This document shows, one piece after another, positions 15,099-24,240 of a stretch of 41,205 nucleotides of DNA. Each line of letters starts with the position of its first letter. Within the stretch, counting starts at the first letter, position 1. The notes below the pieces were generated by a model. That model was not told the origin of the DNA. It made no database searches and saw nothing but the letters and a program-made list of their open reading frames with translations. Position numbers and translations under genes: made by a program. Origin of the DNA: Desulfobulbaceae bacterium (GTDB lineage: Bacteria > Desulfobacterota > Desulfobulbia > Desulfobulbales > Desulfobulbaceae); contig JAAYIE010000045.1 of assembly GCA_012744275.1 (NCBI GenBank), forward strand, positions 1 through 41,205, read 5' to 3'.

Positions 15099-16286
15099 AT
15101 GAAGACCAGAATCCTGGCGACACTATTTGCTGCTGTTTTTATTGCCATGCTGGGGATCGGCATTGTTATCCCGGTGCTGCCACAACTGGCGGTGCAACTG
15201 GGGGCAAGTGGCTTTACCCTTGGGGTAATCACTGCCGCCTTCTCCCTGAGCCGCGGCTTGCTGCAACCCCTGGTTGGAGATTTGTCTGACCGGCGCGGAC
15301 GAAAACAGTTTATTGTTGCTGGGCTTGTAATATACGGCCTGGTAGGCCTCCTGGTTCCCCTGGCTCAATCTGTGGTACATCTGGTATATATTCGCATTCT
15401 GCAGGGAATGGGCGCTGCCATGATCGTGCCGGTGGCCATGGCTTATACCAGTGCCTTGACCCCACCCGGGCAAGAAGGCCGATACATGGGCATGATGAAC
15501 GCCTCCCTCTTTTGTGGTATCGGCTTTGGTCCGGTTATTGGTGGTGTGATTGCCGACAATCTGGGGCTTGCTCCGGTGTTCTACGTTATGGCCATGTTGG
15601 CCACAGGGGCGCTGGCGCTGATATTGGTTCTGTTGCCGCCCTCACAGGCAGTAACGGGCTCTGGTACAATAGGCATTACCAGGAACATGGGCCTCATGTT
15701 CAAACGCTTGCGAAGCCGCGGCATCCTTCTGGCGCGTTTTGCCAGCGTCCTTATGATCGTACCGGCCATGGCTTTTCTCCCGTTGATTATGACTCCATGG
15801 TCGGGCACCACAACCACCCATGTGGGCGTGGTCATAGCTGGTAGGACCCTGGTCAATGCAGTGCTGCAAATTCCGTTTGGCCGACTTGCTGATCGCATTA
15901 ATAAAAGCTTTCTGCTTGGTATTGGCACGGTGGGAACCACCCTGGCCCTGTACTGGATTCCGTTTATGCAGAGTTTTGAGGCGATGCTTCTGATTTATTT
16001 GTTCTTGGGCTGCAGTGAAGCTGTGCTCTGGCCGGTGCTGGGTGCCTTTGCCTCAGAAGAGGGCAGAAACTATTTCGGCCATGGTGCCATGATGGGTGTA
16101 TTCAACCTGTCTATGAGCGCCGGAGTATTTGCCGGTGCGATGTTCGCAGGGGCCAGCTCAGATTACTGGGACCTGACCATGGCTTTCCACCTTATTGCCG
16201 CAGCTAACCTGCTGCTGACCTCAGTTGCCATCGTTTATATTTACAGGGGTGATCGTCAGGACTGCGCTTTGTGCAGCAATCAGTGA
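15099..16286 (+). CDS. Major facilitator superfamily efflux transporter
   Basis: The 395 residues contain about 12 hydrophobic segments. The MFS motif A lies between helices 2 and 3 (GDLSDRRGRKQ, about residues 60-70). A second diagnostic segment is ILQGMGAAMIVPVAMAYT, and the inter-half repeat GRLADRINK is at the start of the second half. This layout is that of drug/metabolite:H+ antiporters in the inner membrane. The substrate cannot be told from sequence. The ribosome site is weak; the ATG at 15099 is the first consistent with a normal N-terminal helix. The last residues contain a Cys-rich tail (CALCSNQ). It has no operon partner. Confidence 0.85.
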   Translation: MKTRILATLFAAVFIAMLGIGIVIPVLPQLAVQLGASGFTLGVITAAFSLSRGLLQPLVGDLSDRRGRKQFIVAGLVIYGLVGLLVPLAQSVVHLVYIRILQGMGAAMIVPVAMAYTSALTPPGQEGRYMGMMNASLFCGIGFGPVIGGVIADNLGLAPVFYVMAMLATGALALILVLLPPSQAVTGSGTIGITRNMGLMFKRLRSRGILLARFASVLMIVPAMAFLPLIMTPWSGTTTTHVGVVIAGRTLVNAVLQIPFGRLADRINKSFLLGIGTVGTTLALYWIPFMQSFEAMLLIYLFLGCSEAVLWPVLGAFASEEGRNYFGHGAMMGVFNLSMSAGVFAGAMFAGASSDYWDLTMAFHLIAAANLLLTSVAIVYIYRGDRQDCALCSNQ

Positions 16287-16366
16287 TTACAGGAGACATG
16301 GTACGATAGCTAATAGTATACAGCGCAGATTTCGTGCTGAGTCTGCCAGCTTTCTGTCGTGATTGC

Positions 16367-16396
16367 TTGACGTTCGGCATTGTGCTGATTAATAAT
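16367..16396 (+). promoter_or_regulatory. Sigma-70 promoter of tRNA-Leu
   Basis: TTGACG (16367-16372) and AATAAT (16391-16396) are separated by 18 bases, and each matches five of six consensus positions. The expected start is a few bases before the mature tRNA end at 16408. Confidence 0.7.
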
Positions 16397-16407
16397 ACAA
16401 AGTTTAC

Positions 16408-16492
16408 GCGAGAGTGGCGAAATTGGCAAACGCACCAGACTTAGGATCTGGCGGTTAACACCTTGGGGGTTCAAGTCCCCCCTCTCGCACCA
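16408..16492 (+). tRNA. tRNA-Leu (anticodon UAG)
   Basis: An 85-base class II tRNA. The acceptor stem GCGAGAG pairs with CTCTCGC (16482-16488), the anticodon stem CCAGA/TCTGG encloses a CTTAGGA loop (anticodon TAG), and the T arm is GGGGG-TTCAAGT-CCCCC. A long variable arm is present as expected for Leu, and CCA is encoded (16490-16492). Confidence 0.96.
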
Positions 16493-16608
16493 TTGGCAGG
16501 TATCAGCGCCACCAGACCAGCACACAATCCCTGCACAAAGCAGGCATCATCCCGTAAACCGCGCCGTTATACAACGGTCTGCACACAGCACTGAAAGGAA
16601 TATTTTCC

Positions 16609-17949
16609 ATGGACATCGCCGTTGAACAGCTTTCTGATCTCACACGCAAGTTGACCATCACTCTTCCCCAGGAAACAGTCAAACCCGCCTTGGACAAGGC
16701 TTATGCCAAGGCGAACAGAGAAGTGACCCTTAAGGGATTCAGGCGTGGCAAGGTGCCGCGTTCTGTGCTGGAGAAAAATTTCAGGGAACAGATCGAGGCA
16801 GAGGTAGGCGAACAACTGGTGCAGGACAGTTACTTTAATGCGGTGGAGCAGGAAAAAATTGAGCCAGTGGTGCATCCGGAAATTACCGAACACCGCTTCA
16901 ACGAAGAAGGCGGTTTTTCCTATGTTGCCATGGTGGATATCAAACCGGAATTTGAACTGGGTCAGTACAAAGGGCTTGAAATAGAGCTGCCGCCGCTCGT
17001 GGTGGGCGATGAGGAAATAGAGCTGGAACTGGGTAGGATTCAACGCAGGCAGGCCGCCGTGCAGAGTGCACCCGATGGGCACGCCATTGTCATGGATGAC
17101 CTGGTAACCGTTGACTTCCAAGGTTTCCATGATGGCAAGGCCATGCCTGAAGTACACAACGAAAATTACCTGATTGACATGGGCACCAACCGGCTTGGCG
17201 AGGATTTTGAGAAAAAGCTGCTAGGCCTGCACCAGGGCGATAAAACCCTGTACGAAATCGATTTTCCCACCGATTATCCCAACCCGGTGCTGGCAGGGAA
17301 AAAGGTGGAATTCAAGGTGGATGTGAAGGAAGTCAAGATCCGGATCAAGCCCGAAATTGATGACGAGTTGGCCAAGGATGTAGATGCCAAGTATACTGGC
17401 CTTGAAGATCTGAAGAGCGCAATTCGTGAGGAAATGCTCAAATCGCGGGAAATGGCGCGTCAGGGCGACTTGGATGACAAGCTTGTGGTGCGGCTCATTG
17501 AGCTGACCCCGTTTGAAGTGCCCAAGCGCCTGGTCAACTACGAGATTCAGGAAATGCTGAAACAGACCGAGGAAAACCTGAAGCGGAGCGGACTCAGCTT
17601 TGAATCGGCTGGTATTGATCTGAAAGAGCTGGTTGATCGAAACCGGAGTGTTGCGGAAAATCGGGTAAAAGGCGATTTCCTTTTGAAGAAAATCGCTGAG
17701 GTTGAAGAAATCAAGCTGGCGGATGAAGACATTGAGCGTGGTTATCAGCGCGTTGCCGATCAGTATCGCATGACTGTGGAAGAGGTAAAAGGATATTTCA
17801 CCCGCCGGGAAGAATTGCTCCCCTTCATGAACGAACTGCACAACGAAAAAGTGCTCAATTTCCTCAGGGAACAGGCCGTCATCGTTGACAAGGCTCCGGA
17901 AGTTGCTCCAGAAGAAACTGAAGAAAAGCCTGCTGAATCAGGTGAGTAG
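16609..17949 (+). CDS. tig: Trigger factor, ribosome-bound chaperone and prolyl isomerase
   Basis: The 446-residue product has the three trigger-factor domains. The N-terminal ribosome-binding domain has the signature [13 protein letters not shown] (about 44-56). The central FKBP-type PPIase domain is at about 150-245 ([13 protein letters not shown].., [22 protein letters not shown]), and the C-terminal helical chaperone arms follow. It ends in an acidic tail ([14 protein letters not shown]), as in many homologues. It binds at the ribosome exit tunnel and shields nascent chains. GAAAGGA is correctly placed before the ATG. It heads the conserved tig-clpP-clpX-lon order, linking folding with proteolysis. 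Confidence 0.97.
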   Translation: MDIAVEQLSDLTRKLTITLPQETVKPALDKAYAKANREVTLKGFRRGKVPRSVLEKNFREQIEAEVGEQLVQDSYFNAVEQEKIEPVVHPEITEHRFNEEGGFSYVAMVDIKPEFELGQYKGLEIELPPLVVGDEEIELELGRIQRRQAAVQSAPDGHAIVMDDLVTVDFQGFHDGKAMPEVHNENYLIDMGTNRLGEDFEKKLLGLHQGDKTLYEIDFPTDYPNPVLAGKKVEFKVDVKEVKIRIKPEIDDELAKDVDAKYTGLEDLKSAIREEMLKSREMARQGDLDDKLVVRLIELTPFEVPKRLVNYEIQEMLKQTEENLKRSGLSFESAGIDLKELVDRNRSVAENRVKGDFLLKKIAEVEEIKLADEDIERGYQRVADQYRMTVEEVKGYFTRREELLPFMNELHNEKVLNFLREQAVIVDKAPEVAPEETEEKPAESGE

Positions 17950-17980
17950 AGCAAGGACAATCCGGCGTTCTGCTGTTAAG

Positions 17981-18005
17981 AGCGTTAAGTAAGCAAGCGT
18001 TAAGT
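17981..18005 (+). repeat. 10-bp direct repeat before clpP
   Basis: AGCGTTAAGT occurs at 17981-17990 and again at 17996-18005, five bases apart (15-bp period), directly before the clpP ribosome site. A shorter GTTAAG copy precedes both. It could be an operator or only a local duplication. Confidence 0.5.
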
Positions 18006-18014
18006 GAGGTTGGT

Positions 18015-18623
18015 ATGAATCTGGTTCCTATGGTGGTTGAGCAGAGCCCACGGGGTGAGCGTGCCTTTGATATCTATTCGCGGCTACTCAAGGAGCGTAT
18101 TGTGTTTCTGGGCACACAGGTAAACGATGACATTGCAAGTCTCATTGTTGCCCAGTTCCTTTTTCTGGAGGCTGACGATCCGGACAAGGACATCACCTTC
18201 TACATCAACTCGCCAGGCGGGTCGGTAACAGCTGGCCTTGCCATCTACGATACCATGCAATACATCCGCTGCGATGTGGCAACCCTGTGCATGGGGCAGG
18301 CGGCCTCCATGGGAGCCTTGTTGCTGGCAAGCGGCGCCCAGGGAAAACGCTATGCCCTGCCCAATGCCCGCATTATGATCCACCAACCCATGGGTGGGTT
18401 CCAGGGCCAGGCAACGGATATTGACATCCATGCCCGCGAGATTCTGCGCATGCGTGAAGACTTGAATAAAATACTCGCCAAGCACACGGGCAAGACCCTG
18501 AAGAAGGTGCAGGCTGATACCGAGCGCGACAACTTCATGGGCCCTGTGCAGGCCTGTGAATATGGTATCATCGACAAGGTGCTGAGCAGCCGCGAACAGA
18601 CCGAAGGAGTGAAAAAAGCGTGA
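18015..18623 (+). CDS. clpP: ATP-dependent Clp protease proteolytic subunit
   Basis: The 202-residue product matches ClpP, the tetradecameric serine protease that degrades proteins delivered by ClpX or ClpA. The catalytic triad is at Ser98 ([12 protein letters not shown]), His123 (MIHQPMGG) and Asp172, one residue off E. coli numbering. The segment [20 protein letters not shown] forms the substrate-binding strand region. A short propeptide-like N terminus precedes [21 protein letters not shown] lies before the start. Its last codons overlap the GTG of clpX, so the pair is translationally coupled. Confidence 0.97.
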   Translation: MNLVPMVVEQSPRGERAFDIYSRLLKERIVFLGTQVNDDIASLIVAQFLFLEADDPDKDITFYINSPGGSVTAGLAIYDTMQYIRCDVATLCMGQAASMGALLLASGAQGKRYALPNARIMIHQPMGGFQGQATDIDIHAREILRMREDLNKILAKHTGKTLKKVQADTERDNFMGPVQACEYGIIDKVLSSREQTEGVKKA

Positions 18624-19915
18624 AGGACAGCAGCACCGAAGACTACGGACAGGATCAAGTCTGTTCGTTTTGTGGCAAAAAATCAAACGAAGTCGCCAAT
18701 ATGATCTCAGGCCCGGATACCTATGTGGGCGCTAAGGTCTATATCTGCAACGAGTGCATCGCTGCCTGTAACACCCTCATCGATGAGGACCTGGAGGAGC
18801 AGGAAGAAGAGACGGGCGGTGACAGTGAAGAGGTGATGTTTCATACCCCAAGGCAGATCAAGGAATACTTGGACAGCTATGTCATAGGCCAGGATCGTGC
18901 TAAACGGGTGCTGGCGGTAGCGGTGTACAATCACTATAAGCGTATTAACGCCTCAAACGGTGCGCTTGATGGAGTTGAACTGCAGAAATCAAACGTGGTG
19001 CTCATCGGCCCCACGGGCAGCGGCAAGACGCTGCTTGCGCAGACCTTGGCTCGTTTGCTCAATGTTCCCTTTGCCATGGCAGACGCCACCATGCTCACCG
19101 AGGCAGGCTACGTGGGCGAAGATGTGGACAGCATCCTCACCAGCTTGCTTTTAAGCGTGGATTATGATGTGGAAAAGGCCGAACGCGGCATTATCTACAT
19201 TGATGAAATTGACAAAATCGCTCGCAAATCCGATTCGGCCTCTATTACCCGCGATGTATCCGGCGAAGGCGTACAGCAGGCCCTCTTGAAGATCATCGAA
19301 GGTACGGTTGCCGCGGTTTCCCGGCAGGGTGGTCGCAAGCATCCCAAGGAAGAGATGGTTCGGCTCGACACGACCAATATACTATTCATCGTTGGTGGTG
19401 CTTTTGTCGGCCTGGAAGATATCATCCGACAGCGTAGTGGCGTAAAGGCCATGGGTTTTGGCGCCAACGTGGTCAGCCAGAAGAGCCGTTCCTATGGCGA
19501 ACTGCTGGCAGATATTCAACCTGAAGATTTGCTTAAATTTGGACTTATCCCTGAATTGGTCGGCCGTCTGCCAGTAATTGCCCCCCTGCAGGAACTGGAT
19601 GAAGACGATCTGGTACGGATCCTCAAAGAGCCAAAAAATGCACTGAGCAAACAGTACCAGCATCTGTTCGCCTTGGAAAATGTCCGGCTGCACTTCACCG
19701 AAAGCGCCTACCGTGCCATCGCGCGCAAGGCCATCGAACGCAAATCCGGTGCCCGCGGTTTGCGTTCGGTTATGGAAGAATGTATGCTGGATGTCATGTT
19801 TGAATTGCCTTCCACAGAAGGTGTCAGTGAGTGTGTTATCAACGAACAGGTGATAGCTGCCGACGAAAAACCGGTTCTTTTGTATGAACAGTCAGAAAAA
19901 GAAGCAAACGGGTAG
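18620..19915 (+). CDS. clpX: Clp protease ATP-binding subunit ClpX
   Basis: The 431-residue AAA+ unfoldase recognises and unfolds substrates for ClpP. It has an N-terminal C4 zinc finger (Cys15, Cys18, Cys43, Cys46), Walker A GPTGSGKT, the conserved [13 protein letters not shown], Walker [10 protein letters not shown], the pore loop region and sensor 2 in [10 protein letters not shown]. The start is GTG, overlapping the clpP stop (GTGA) with AAGGAG upstream. The zinc finger is unusual: about 24 residues separate the Cys pairs, against about 18 in E. coli, because of an insert (DTYVGAK) before YICNEC. Otherwise the protein looks complete and functional. Confidence 0.97.
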   Translation: MKDSSTEDYGQDQVCSFCGKKSNEVANMISGPDTYVGAKVYICNECIAACNTLIDEDLEEQEEETGGDSEEVMFHTPRQIKEYLDSYVIGQDRAKRVLAVAVYNHYKRINASNGALDGVELQKSNVVLIGPTGSGKTLLAQTLARLLNVPFAMADATMLTEAGYVGEDVDSILTSLLLSVDYDVEKAERGIIYIDEIDKIARKSDSASITRDVSGEGVQQALLKIIEGTVAAVSRQGGRKHPKEEMVRLDTTNILFIVGGAFVGLEDIIRQRSGVKAMGFGANVVSQKSRSYGELLADIQPEDLLKFGLIPELVGRLPVIAPLQELDEDDLVRILKEPKNALSKQYQHLFALENVRLHFTESAYRAIARKAIERKSGARGLRSVMEECMLDVMFELPSTEGVSECVINEQVIAADEKPVLLYEQSEKEANG

Positions 19916-19923
19916 GGCGCATT

Positions 19924-22344
19924 ATGACTGAAAATGCCTCTGCTATCTATCCACTCCTGCCATTGAGGGACATTGTTTTATTCCCCAACATGGTCGCCCC
20001 TCTGGTGGTGGGTCGCGAGAAATCCGTTCAGGCACTTGAACGCGCCATGCGGGAGGATTCCTTTGTCTTCCTGGTGACCCAGCGTGAAGCAACGGTTGAA
20101 GACCCGGAGCAGAAAGATTTGTTCACCATGGGTACCTTGGGCAAGGTCATGCAGTTGCTGCGCCTGCCGGAGGGTACAGTTAAGGCGCTGGTTAAAGGGA
20201 AGCGGCGAGCCCGCTTAATCGGCGTGTTCGATTCGCTAAGTGGGGATGCCTCCTGCACCTATGCCCGGCTGATGGAGGCAGAGGACACGGAGACGGACAG
20301 CGCCCATATTCCCGCCTTTGTGCGTGAACTGCGCAAGGTTTTTGACGGTTACTGCCAGGCCAACCGTAAAATTCCACGGGAAGTGCTGCAATCCATCATG
20401 GAGCAGGAAGACTCTGTCCGCCTGGTGGACACCATCTGCGCCCATCTACCGATCATCAGCCGTGAAAAGCAGGAACTCCTGGAAAGCCTGTCTGTGCCCA
20501 AGCGCATGCGTACAGTCCTTGAGCTGTTGCACCGTGAAATGGAGTTGATGGCATTGGAACGCGACATCAATGCCAAGGTCAAAAAGAAGATGAACGAGGT
20601 GCAACGCAACTTCTATCTTGCCGAGAAAGTGCGTGCTATTCAGGAGGAGATGGGGCAGGGCGAAGGTGGTGATGAAATGGCCGAATTGGAGGCTGCTATT
20701 GCCAAAAAAAATCTGCCCGAGGTAGTGCGGAAAAAAGCTGAAAAGGAGTTTCGTAAATTACGGCAGATGCCACCTATGTCTGCTGAAACCACGGTGGTGC
20801 GCAATTACCTGGATGCCATCCTTAATTTACCCTGGCGTAAAAAATCACGCGGTCGCATTAATATTGTCCGGGCTGAGGATATCCTTAATGAAGACCATTT
20901 TGGTTTGGACAAACCCAAGGAGCGCATCCTCGAGTATCTGGCGGTTCAGGCCCAGGTCAAGAAAATCAAGGGCCCGATTTTGTGCCTGGTTGGTCCCCCA
21001 GGGGTTGGCAAAACCTCGGTGTGCAAATCCATCGCCCGCTCTATTGGTCGGGAATTTGTCCGGATCTCTTTGGGTGGCGTGCACGACGAGGCGGAAATTC
21101 GAGGACACCGGCGCACCTATATTGGTGCCATGCCGGGCAAGATTATCCTGGCCATGCAGAGGGCAGGGGTAGTCAACCCGGTGTTCTGTCTGGATGAAGT
21201 CGACAAGATGAGCAGTGACTTCCGTGGCGATCCGGCCTCGGCCCTGCTTGAAGTGCTGGATCCGGAGCAGAACAACACCTATAATGATCATTATCTCGAT
21301 CTGGATTATGATCTTTCACAGGTCATGTTCATTACCACGGCCAATCATCTGCATGGCATCCCGGCGCCTTTGAAGGACCGCATGGAAATTATCGAGCTAC
21401 GCGGTTACACCGAGGAAGAAAAGCTTCATATTGCCACAGGGTTCCTTCTGCCGAAACAGCTGGAGGCCAATGGTTTCAAGCCCGACGATATCATCCTGCC
21501 CGAGGAAACACTCTTGGGTATAATTCGTTCCTACACCCGCGAGGCGGGGGTGCGCAGCCTGGAACGAACTATCGGCACGGTATGCCGCAAGGTGGCCCGT
21601 AACCGGCTCAAATCGGGCCAACCCAAAAAGAAGTACACCATTGCCGCAACTGATCTGGAAGAATATTTGGGTGTGGCAAAACACCGCTTTGGCATGGCTG
21701 AGGCTCAAGACAGGGTTGGCTTGGCCACCGGTATGGCCTGGACCGAGATGGGCGGCGAACTGCTGCAAATAGAGGCCACCGCTATGCCCGGTACGGGTAA
21801 GCTGGTCATTACCGGTAAGCTGGGCGAGGTCATGCAGGAATCGGCCCAAGCTGCGCTCTCCTACGTTCGTTCCCATTCCGTGCAACTCGGTCTGGATGTT
21901 GATTGTTATCAAAAGATCGACATTCACGTGCACGTGCCGGAAGGTGCTATACCCAAGGATGGGCCGTCAGCGGGCATAACCATCGCCACTGCAATCGTCT
22001 CGGCTCTTTTGCGGATACCGGTGCGCTGCACAATCGCCATGACCGGTGAAATTACCCTGCGTGGTCGGATCCTGCCCATTGGTGGTTTGACGGAAAAACT
22101 GCTGGCTGCCCGCCGCGGTAACATTACCCAGGTCCTCATTCCCCAGGAAAATGCGCGTAATCTGCGTGATGTCCCGGCTAAAATCAAGGATAGTCTGCAG
22201 ATCGAGCTGGTGGACAATGTCGACGAGGTGCTGCAATGGGCCCTGGCCCTTGGCGAAGGGGAAAAGCTCTTTGCCGATGTACCTATGGATTCATTGTACG
22301 CGGGCTTTCCGCTCACAGGCCGCGATACCGGCGCACCACTGTGA
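19924..22344 (+). CDS. lon: ATP-dependent protease Lon
   Basis: The 806-residue product is a full LonA protease degrading misfolded and regulatory proteins. The N-terminal substrate domain starts [19 protein letters not shown], followed by a coiled region. The AAA+ module has Walker [10 protein letters not shown] and Walker [10 protein letters not shown]. The C-terminal protease domain has the Ser-Lys dyad at Ser682 (PKDGPSAG) and Lys725 ([11 protein letters not shown]), close to the E. coli positions. It starts eight bases after clpX, completing the tig-clpP-clpX-lon cluster. The ribosome site is modest (GGGTAGGG). No convincing terminator follows before the tRNA genes. Confidence 0.97.
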   Translation: MTENASAIYPLLPLRDIVLFPNMVAPLVVGREKSVQALERAMREDSFVFLVTQREATVEDPEQKDLFTMGTLGKVMQLLRLPEGTVKALVKGKRRARLIGVFDSLSGDASCTYARLMEAEDTETDSAHIPAFVRELRKVFDGYCQANRKIPREVLQSIMEQEDSVRLVDTICAHLPIISREKQELLESLSVPKRMRTVLELLHREMELMALERDINAKVKKKMNEVQRNFYLAEKVRAIQEEMGQGEGGDEMAELEAAIAKKNLPEVVRKKAEKEFRKLRQMPPMSAETTVVRNYLDAILNLPWRKKSRGRINIVRAEDILNEDHFGLDKPKERILEYLAVQAQVKKIKGPILCLVGPPGVGKTSVCKSIARSIGREFVRISLGGVHDEAEIRGHRRTYIGAMPGKIILAMQRAGVVNPVFCLDEVDKMSSDFRGDPASALLEVLDPEQNNTYNDHYLDLDYDLSQVMFITTANHLHGIPAPLKDRMEIIELRGYTEEEKLHIATGFLLPKQLEANGFKPDDIILPEETLLGIIRSYTREAGVRSLERTIGTVCRKVARNRLKSGQPKKKYTIAATDLEEYLGVAKHRFGMAEAQDRVGLATGMAWTEMGGELLQIEATAMPGTGKLVITGKLGEVMQESAQAALSYVRSHSVQLGLDVDCYQKIDIHVHVPEGAIPKDGPSAGITIATAIVSALLRIPVRCTIAMTGEITLRGRILPIGGLTEKLLAARRGNITQVLIPQENARNLRDVPAKIKDSLQIELVDNVDEVLQWALALGEGEKLFADVPMDSLYAGFPLTGRDTGAPL

Positions 22345-22370
22345 TTTGTTTCCGTGGACATAATCATTGT

Positions 22371-22390
22371 CCATGCGGTACCATGCGGTA
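22371..22390 (+). repeat. 10-bp tandem duplication
   Basis: CCATGCGGTA is present twice back to back, between lon and the tRNA-Val promoter. It is one of several short perfect tandem duplications in this neighbourhood (see 23009 and 23185). Confidence 0.75.
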
Positions 22391-22407
22391 AAGTGTGCAG
22401 TTTTTGC

Positions 22408-22436
22408 TTGACGCAAGGCGCCGGTCCTGATAAAAA
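22408..22436 (+). promoter_or_regulatory. Sigma-70 promoter of the tRNA-Val/tRNA-Asp pair
   Basis: TTGACG (22408-22413) and TAAAAA (22431-22436) are spaced by 17 bases. The -35 is strong and the -10 fair. A start near 22443 would precede tRNA-Val by about 15 bases. Confidence 0.6.
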
Positions 22437-22458
22437 GGACACTTCAATCTGCAACGAA

Positions 22459-22534
22459 GGGCGAATAGCTCAGCTGGGAGAGCATCGGCCTTACAAGCCG
22501 AGGGTCACAGGTTCGATCCCTGTTTCGCCCACCA
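22459..22534 (+). tRNA. tRNA-Val (anticodon UAC)
   Basis: A 76-base tRNA. The acceptor stem GGGCGAA pairs with TTCGCCC, the D loop is AGCTGGGA, the anticodon stem TCGGC/GCCGA encloses CTTACAA (anticodon TAC), the T loop is GTTCGATC, and CCA is encoded. Confidence 0.96.
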
Positions 22535-22541
22535 CTATACT

Positions 22542-22618
<77 letters not shown>

Positions 22619-22625
22619 GTAAAAT

Positions 22626-22662
22626 CAAGGGGTTAGGTTAAAAGCCTAGCCCCTTGTTTTTT
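22626..22662 (+). terminator. Rho-independent terminator of the tRNA operon
   Basis: A 12-bp stem (22626-22637 with 22645-22656, one G-U pair) and a 7-base loop are followed by TTTTTT. It ends the tRNA-Val/tRNA-Asp transcript. Confidence 0.92.
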
Positions 22663-22664
22663 GT

Positions 22665-22687
22665 AGGTGAGCCCGTCGGGCTCACCT
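22665..22687. repeat. Perfect 10-bp hairpin at the integrase 3' end
   Basis: AGGTGAGCCC (22665-22674) and GGGCTCACCT (22678-22687) enclose a 3-base loop and cover the stop codon of the integrase remnant. There is no T run on either side. The core GGTGAGCCCG recurs in the integrase duplication at 23009-23032. Confidence 0.6.
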
Positions 22688-23008
22688 GCCATTCGCCACC
22701 AGTCTGAGAATTCTGCCCGGGTTCCCTTTCTTTTTGGTGGTCCCTCTCCCTTCCAGGATAGAAATTGATCTACGCAAAGGCTGCAGCTGATGCACGTATC
22801 TGGCTGTGGTTGTTAACTTCTTATGCCGTAGAATAGCCTGCACATCTACCAGTGGAACCCCAGCTGCCACCAACAGGCTGGCCGTGAGATAGCGAATGCC
22901 GTGCAGGCCGAAGGGCCTCACCCCTGCAGCCTCGCAGAGCCGTGGCATCCACTTGTTCCGCTCCACATAGGGTTCACCCGTCGACGGGTTGGGGAATACC
23001 CAGGGACA

Positions 23009-23032
23009 TTGGTGAGCCCGTTGGTGAGCCCG
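23009..23032. repeat. 12-bp tandem duplication inside the integrase remnant
   Basis: TTGGTGAGCCCG occurs twice back to back. Its length keeps the frame and duplicates four codons of the recombinase. Confidence 0.8.
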
Positions 23033-23184
23033 GAGGGCATCAGTCAGATCCTGCGTGAGCGGGATCTCGTCGAATTCCAACGACCCATCCTTGCGTTTCC
23101 TGGTTGCCAACCGGACGCGCCTGTCCTCAAGGTTAACGTCTTCCCAGCGTAGCTGTAAAACTTCATTCCGCCTGGCAGCCAAAT

Positions 23185-23204
23185 GCAGATAGGCGCAGAT
23201 AGGC
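23185..23204. repeat. 10-bp tandem duplication that breaks the integrase frame
   Basis: GCAGATAGGC occurs twice back to back. Deleting one copy joins MVLAYLHLA to ARRNEV in a single frame, so the duplication is the inactivating change. Confidence 0.85.
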
Positions 23205-23297
23205 CAGCACCATGATTATGTCCTGATCCGTCCCGCTATCTGACCCAATTCCGCCTTTTTAAGAGACTCAGAGACAGGCATCATGAATTAAGTGAAA

Positions 23298-24179
23298 TCA
23301 AGCAAGTCGACCGTGGTAACAGATACGGCCGTTTTGATCTGCCTGCCAGAACTCTTGGTTGAGGATATTCATGCAGGTCAAACGGCCATCTGCAACACAG
23401 CTGCTGCCTGTATCCAGATAGAGCAAGGAGCCGATGAGTTTGGGCAGCCGCTCGCGCGTAATCTGGTGGCCAACCACCAGAGTCTTGCTCAAGCTGGTGC
23501 AGGCTTTGCCAGGATATCCCCAATGCAGGGTGGAAAGATTTTGCGCCTTGGGCGTGGAGTGTGCGTCATAACCGCCATGCGTCAGAAGGTGCTGGCGGGT
23601 GACTAGGAGGTCTGCACAGGTTGCTCGCATGAAGCTGAAGTCTTCAGGTGGGACGATTGTACTCAGTTCGGTGCAGTGTTGGACGAGGGCATTTTCAGTG
23701 GAGATTCTGTCAGCTTCCAGCCAGTTTACCTTTACCAAGGTTTTCCTTAGGGCGGCCAGGCTTTTTTGCGCTGCCGCCCCTGCAGTGCGGCAGTAGGACT
23801 CTAACGTGGCCAGGCCGCCATTATTGAGCCACATATTGCAATTATCGGCAAGTGAGGCGCTGTCATCGGGGACTGTCTTATCGTACATGTCCGGTATGGC
23901 TGGCGAACGCGACAGTGCCATGAGCAGCATGGCCTCGTGATTGCCGCGCAGATGAACGCTGTTGAGTTCAGCCGCGCAGGAGCGTAGTTTGGCAATGACC
24001 TCCCTGGAATCTGGACCCCGGTCGATATAATCACCCAAAGTGACCAGCAGGTCGTCCCGGCCTGGTTGCACCTCCCTCAGCAGGGCAATGAACGCCTGGT
24101 AGCCACCATGGATATCGGCAATTACCAGAATGCGCTGATAGGGTGCAGCATCGTATCTGATAACGGGTTGCGTGCGCAT
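23298..24179 (-). CDS. PPP-family metallophosphatase (serine/threonine phosphatase-like)
   Basis: The 293-residue protein carries the three calcineurin-type metal motifs in order: DIHG at about 22-25, GDYIDRGPDS at about 48-57, and RGNHEAM at about 78-84. The later metal-binding His residues are in LLTHGGYD and VVGHQI. This is the layout of bacterial PrpA/PrpB-like protein phosphatases and related diadenosine tetraphosphate hydrolases; the two cannot be separated here. An inserted segment of about 50 residues rich in Ser/Asp (103-150) lies between the third and fourth motifs. It is followed by the integrase scar and preceded by the YkgJ gene 61 bases upstream, with which it may be co-transcribed. 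Confidence 0.85.
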   Translation of the reverse strand: MRTQPVIRYDAAPYQRILVIADIHGGYQAFIALLREVQPGRDDLLVTLGDYIDRGPDSREVIAKLRSCAAELNSVHLRGNHEAMLLMALSRSPAIPDMYDKTVPDDSASLADNCNMWLNNGGLATLESYCRTAGAAAQKSLAALRKTLVKVNWLEADRISTENALVQHCTELSTIVPPEDFSFMRATCADLLVTRQHLLTHGGYDAHSTPKAQNLSTLHWGYPGKACTSLSKTLVVGHQITRERLPKLIGSLLYLDTGSSCVADGRLTCMNILNQEFWQADQNGRICYHGRLA

Positions 24180-24190
24180 CCGGATAATCC

Positions 24191-24217
24191 CCGGCAGCGT
24201 GGCGCTGCGCTGTCGGC
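24191..24217. repeat. GC-rich hairpin between the YkgJ and phosphatase genes
   Basis: GCAGCG-TGG-CGCTGC (24194-24208) forms a perfect stem. An alternative, CCGGCAGCG with CGCTGTCGG (24191-24199 and 24208-24216), competes with it. It lies in the 61-base spacer and may tune expression of the downstream gene. Confidence 0.4.
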
Positions 24218-24240
24218 GAAGGGTGTCAGCATGCTTTTGC

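Larger units (their letters stand above)
22682..23258 (-). pseudogene. Tyrosine recombinase (phage-type integrase), truncated and frameshifted
   Basis: Only the C-terminal catalytic part remains. It contains the first Arg region (LAARRNEVLQLRWED), the HGIR box and the HKKLTTTARYVH block with the Tyr nucleophile. The coding frame continues upstream as DQDIIMVLAYLHLAARRNEV only if one copy of a 10-bp tandem repeat at 23185-23204 is removed; the duplication shifts the frame. Beyond 23258 the matching frame hits a stop, and the N-terminal arm-binding and core-binding domains are missing. A second in-frame 12-bp duplication (23009-23032) repeats Arg-Ala-His-Gln. The location directly after tRNA-Asp is typical of tRNA-targeting elements, so this is the decayed end of one. 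Confidence 0.85.

Noticed and set aside
14722-15102. 126-codon + frame in the ppnN-MFS gap
   Set aside because: No recognisable protein, no ribosome site, overlaps two other equally unlikely frames.
22353-22375. Terminator after lon
   Set aside because: TGGACA/TGTCCA can pair, but the stem is short and no T run follows.
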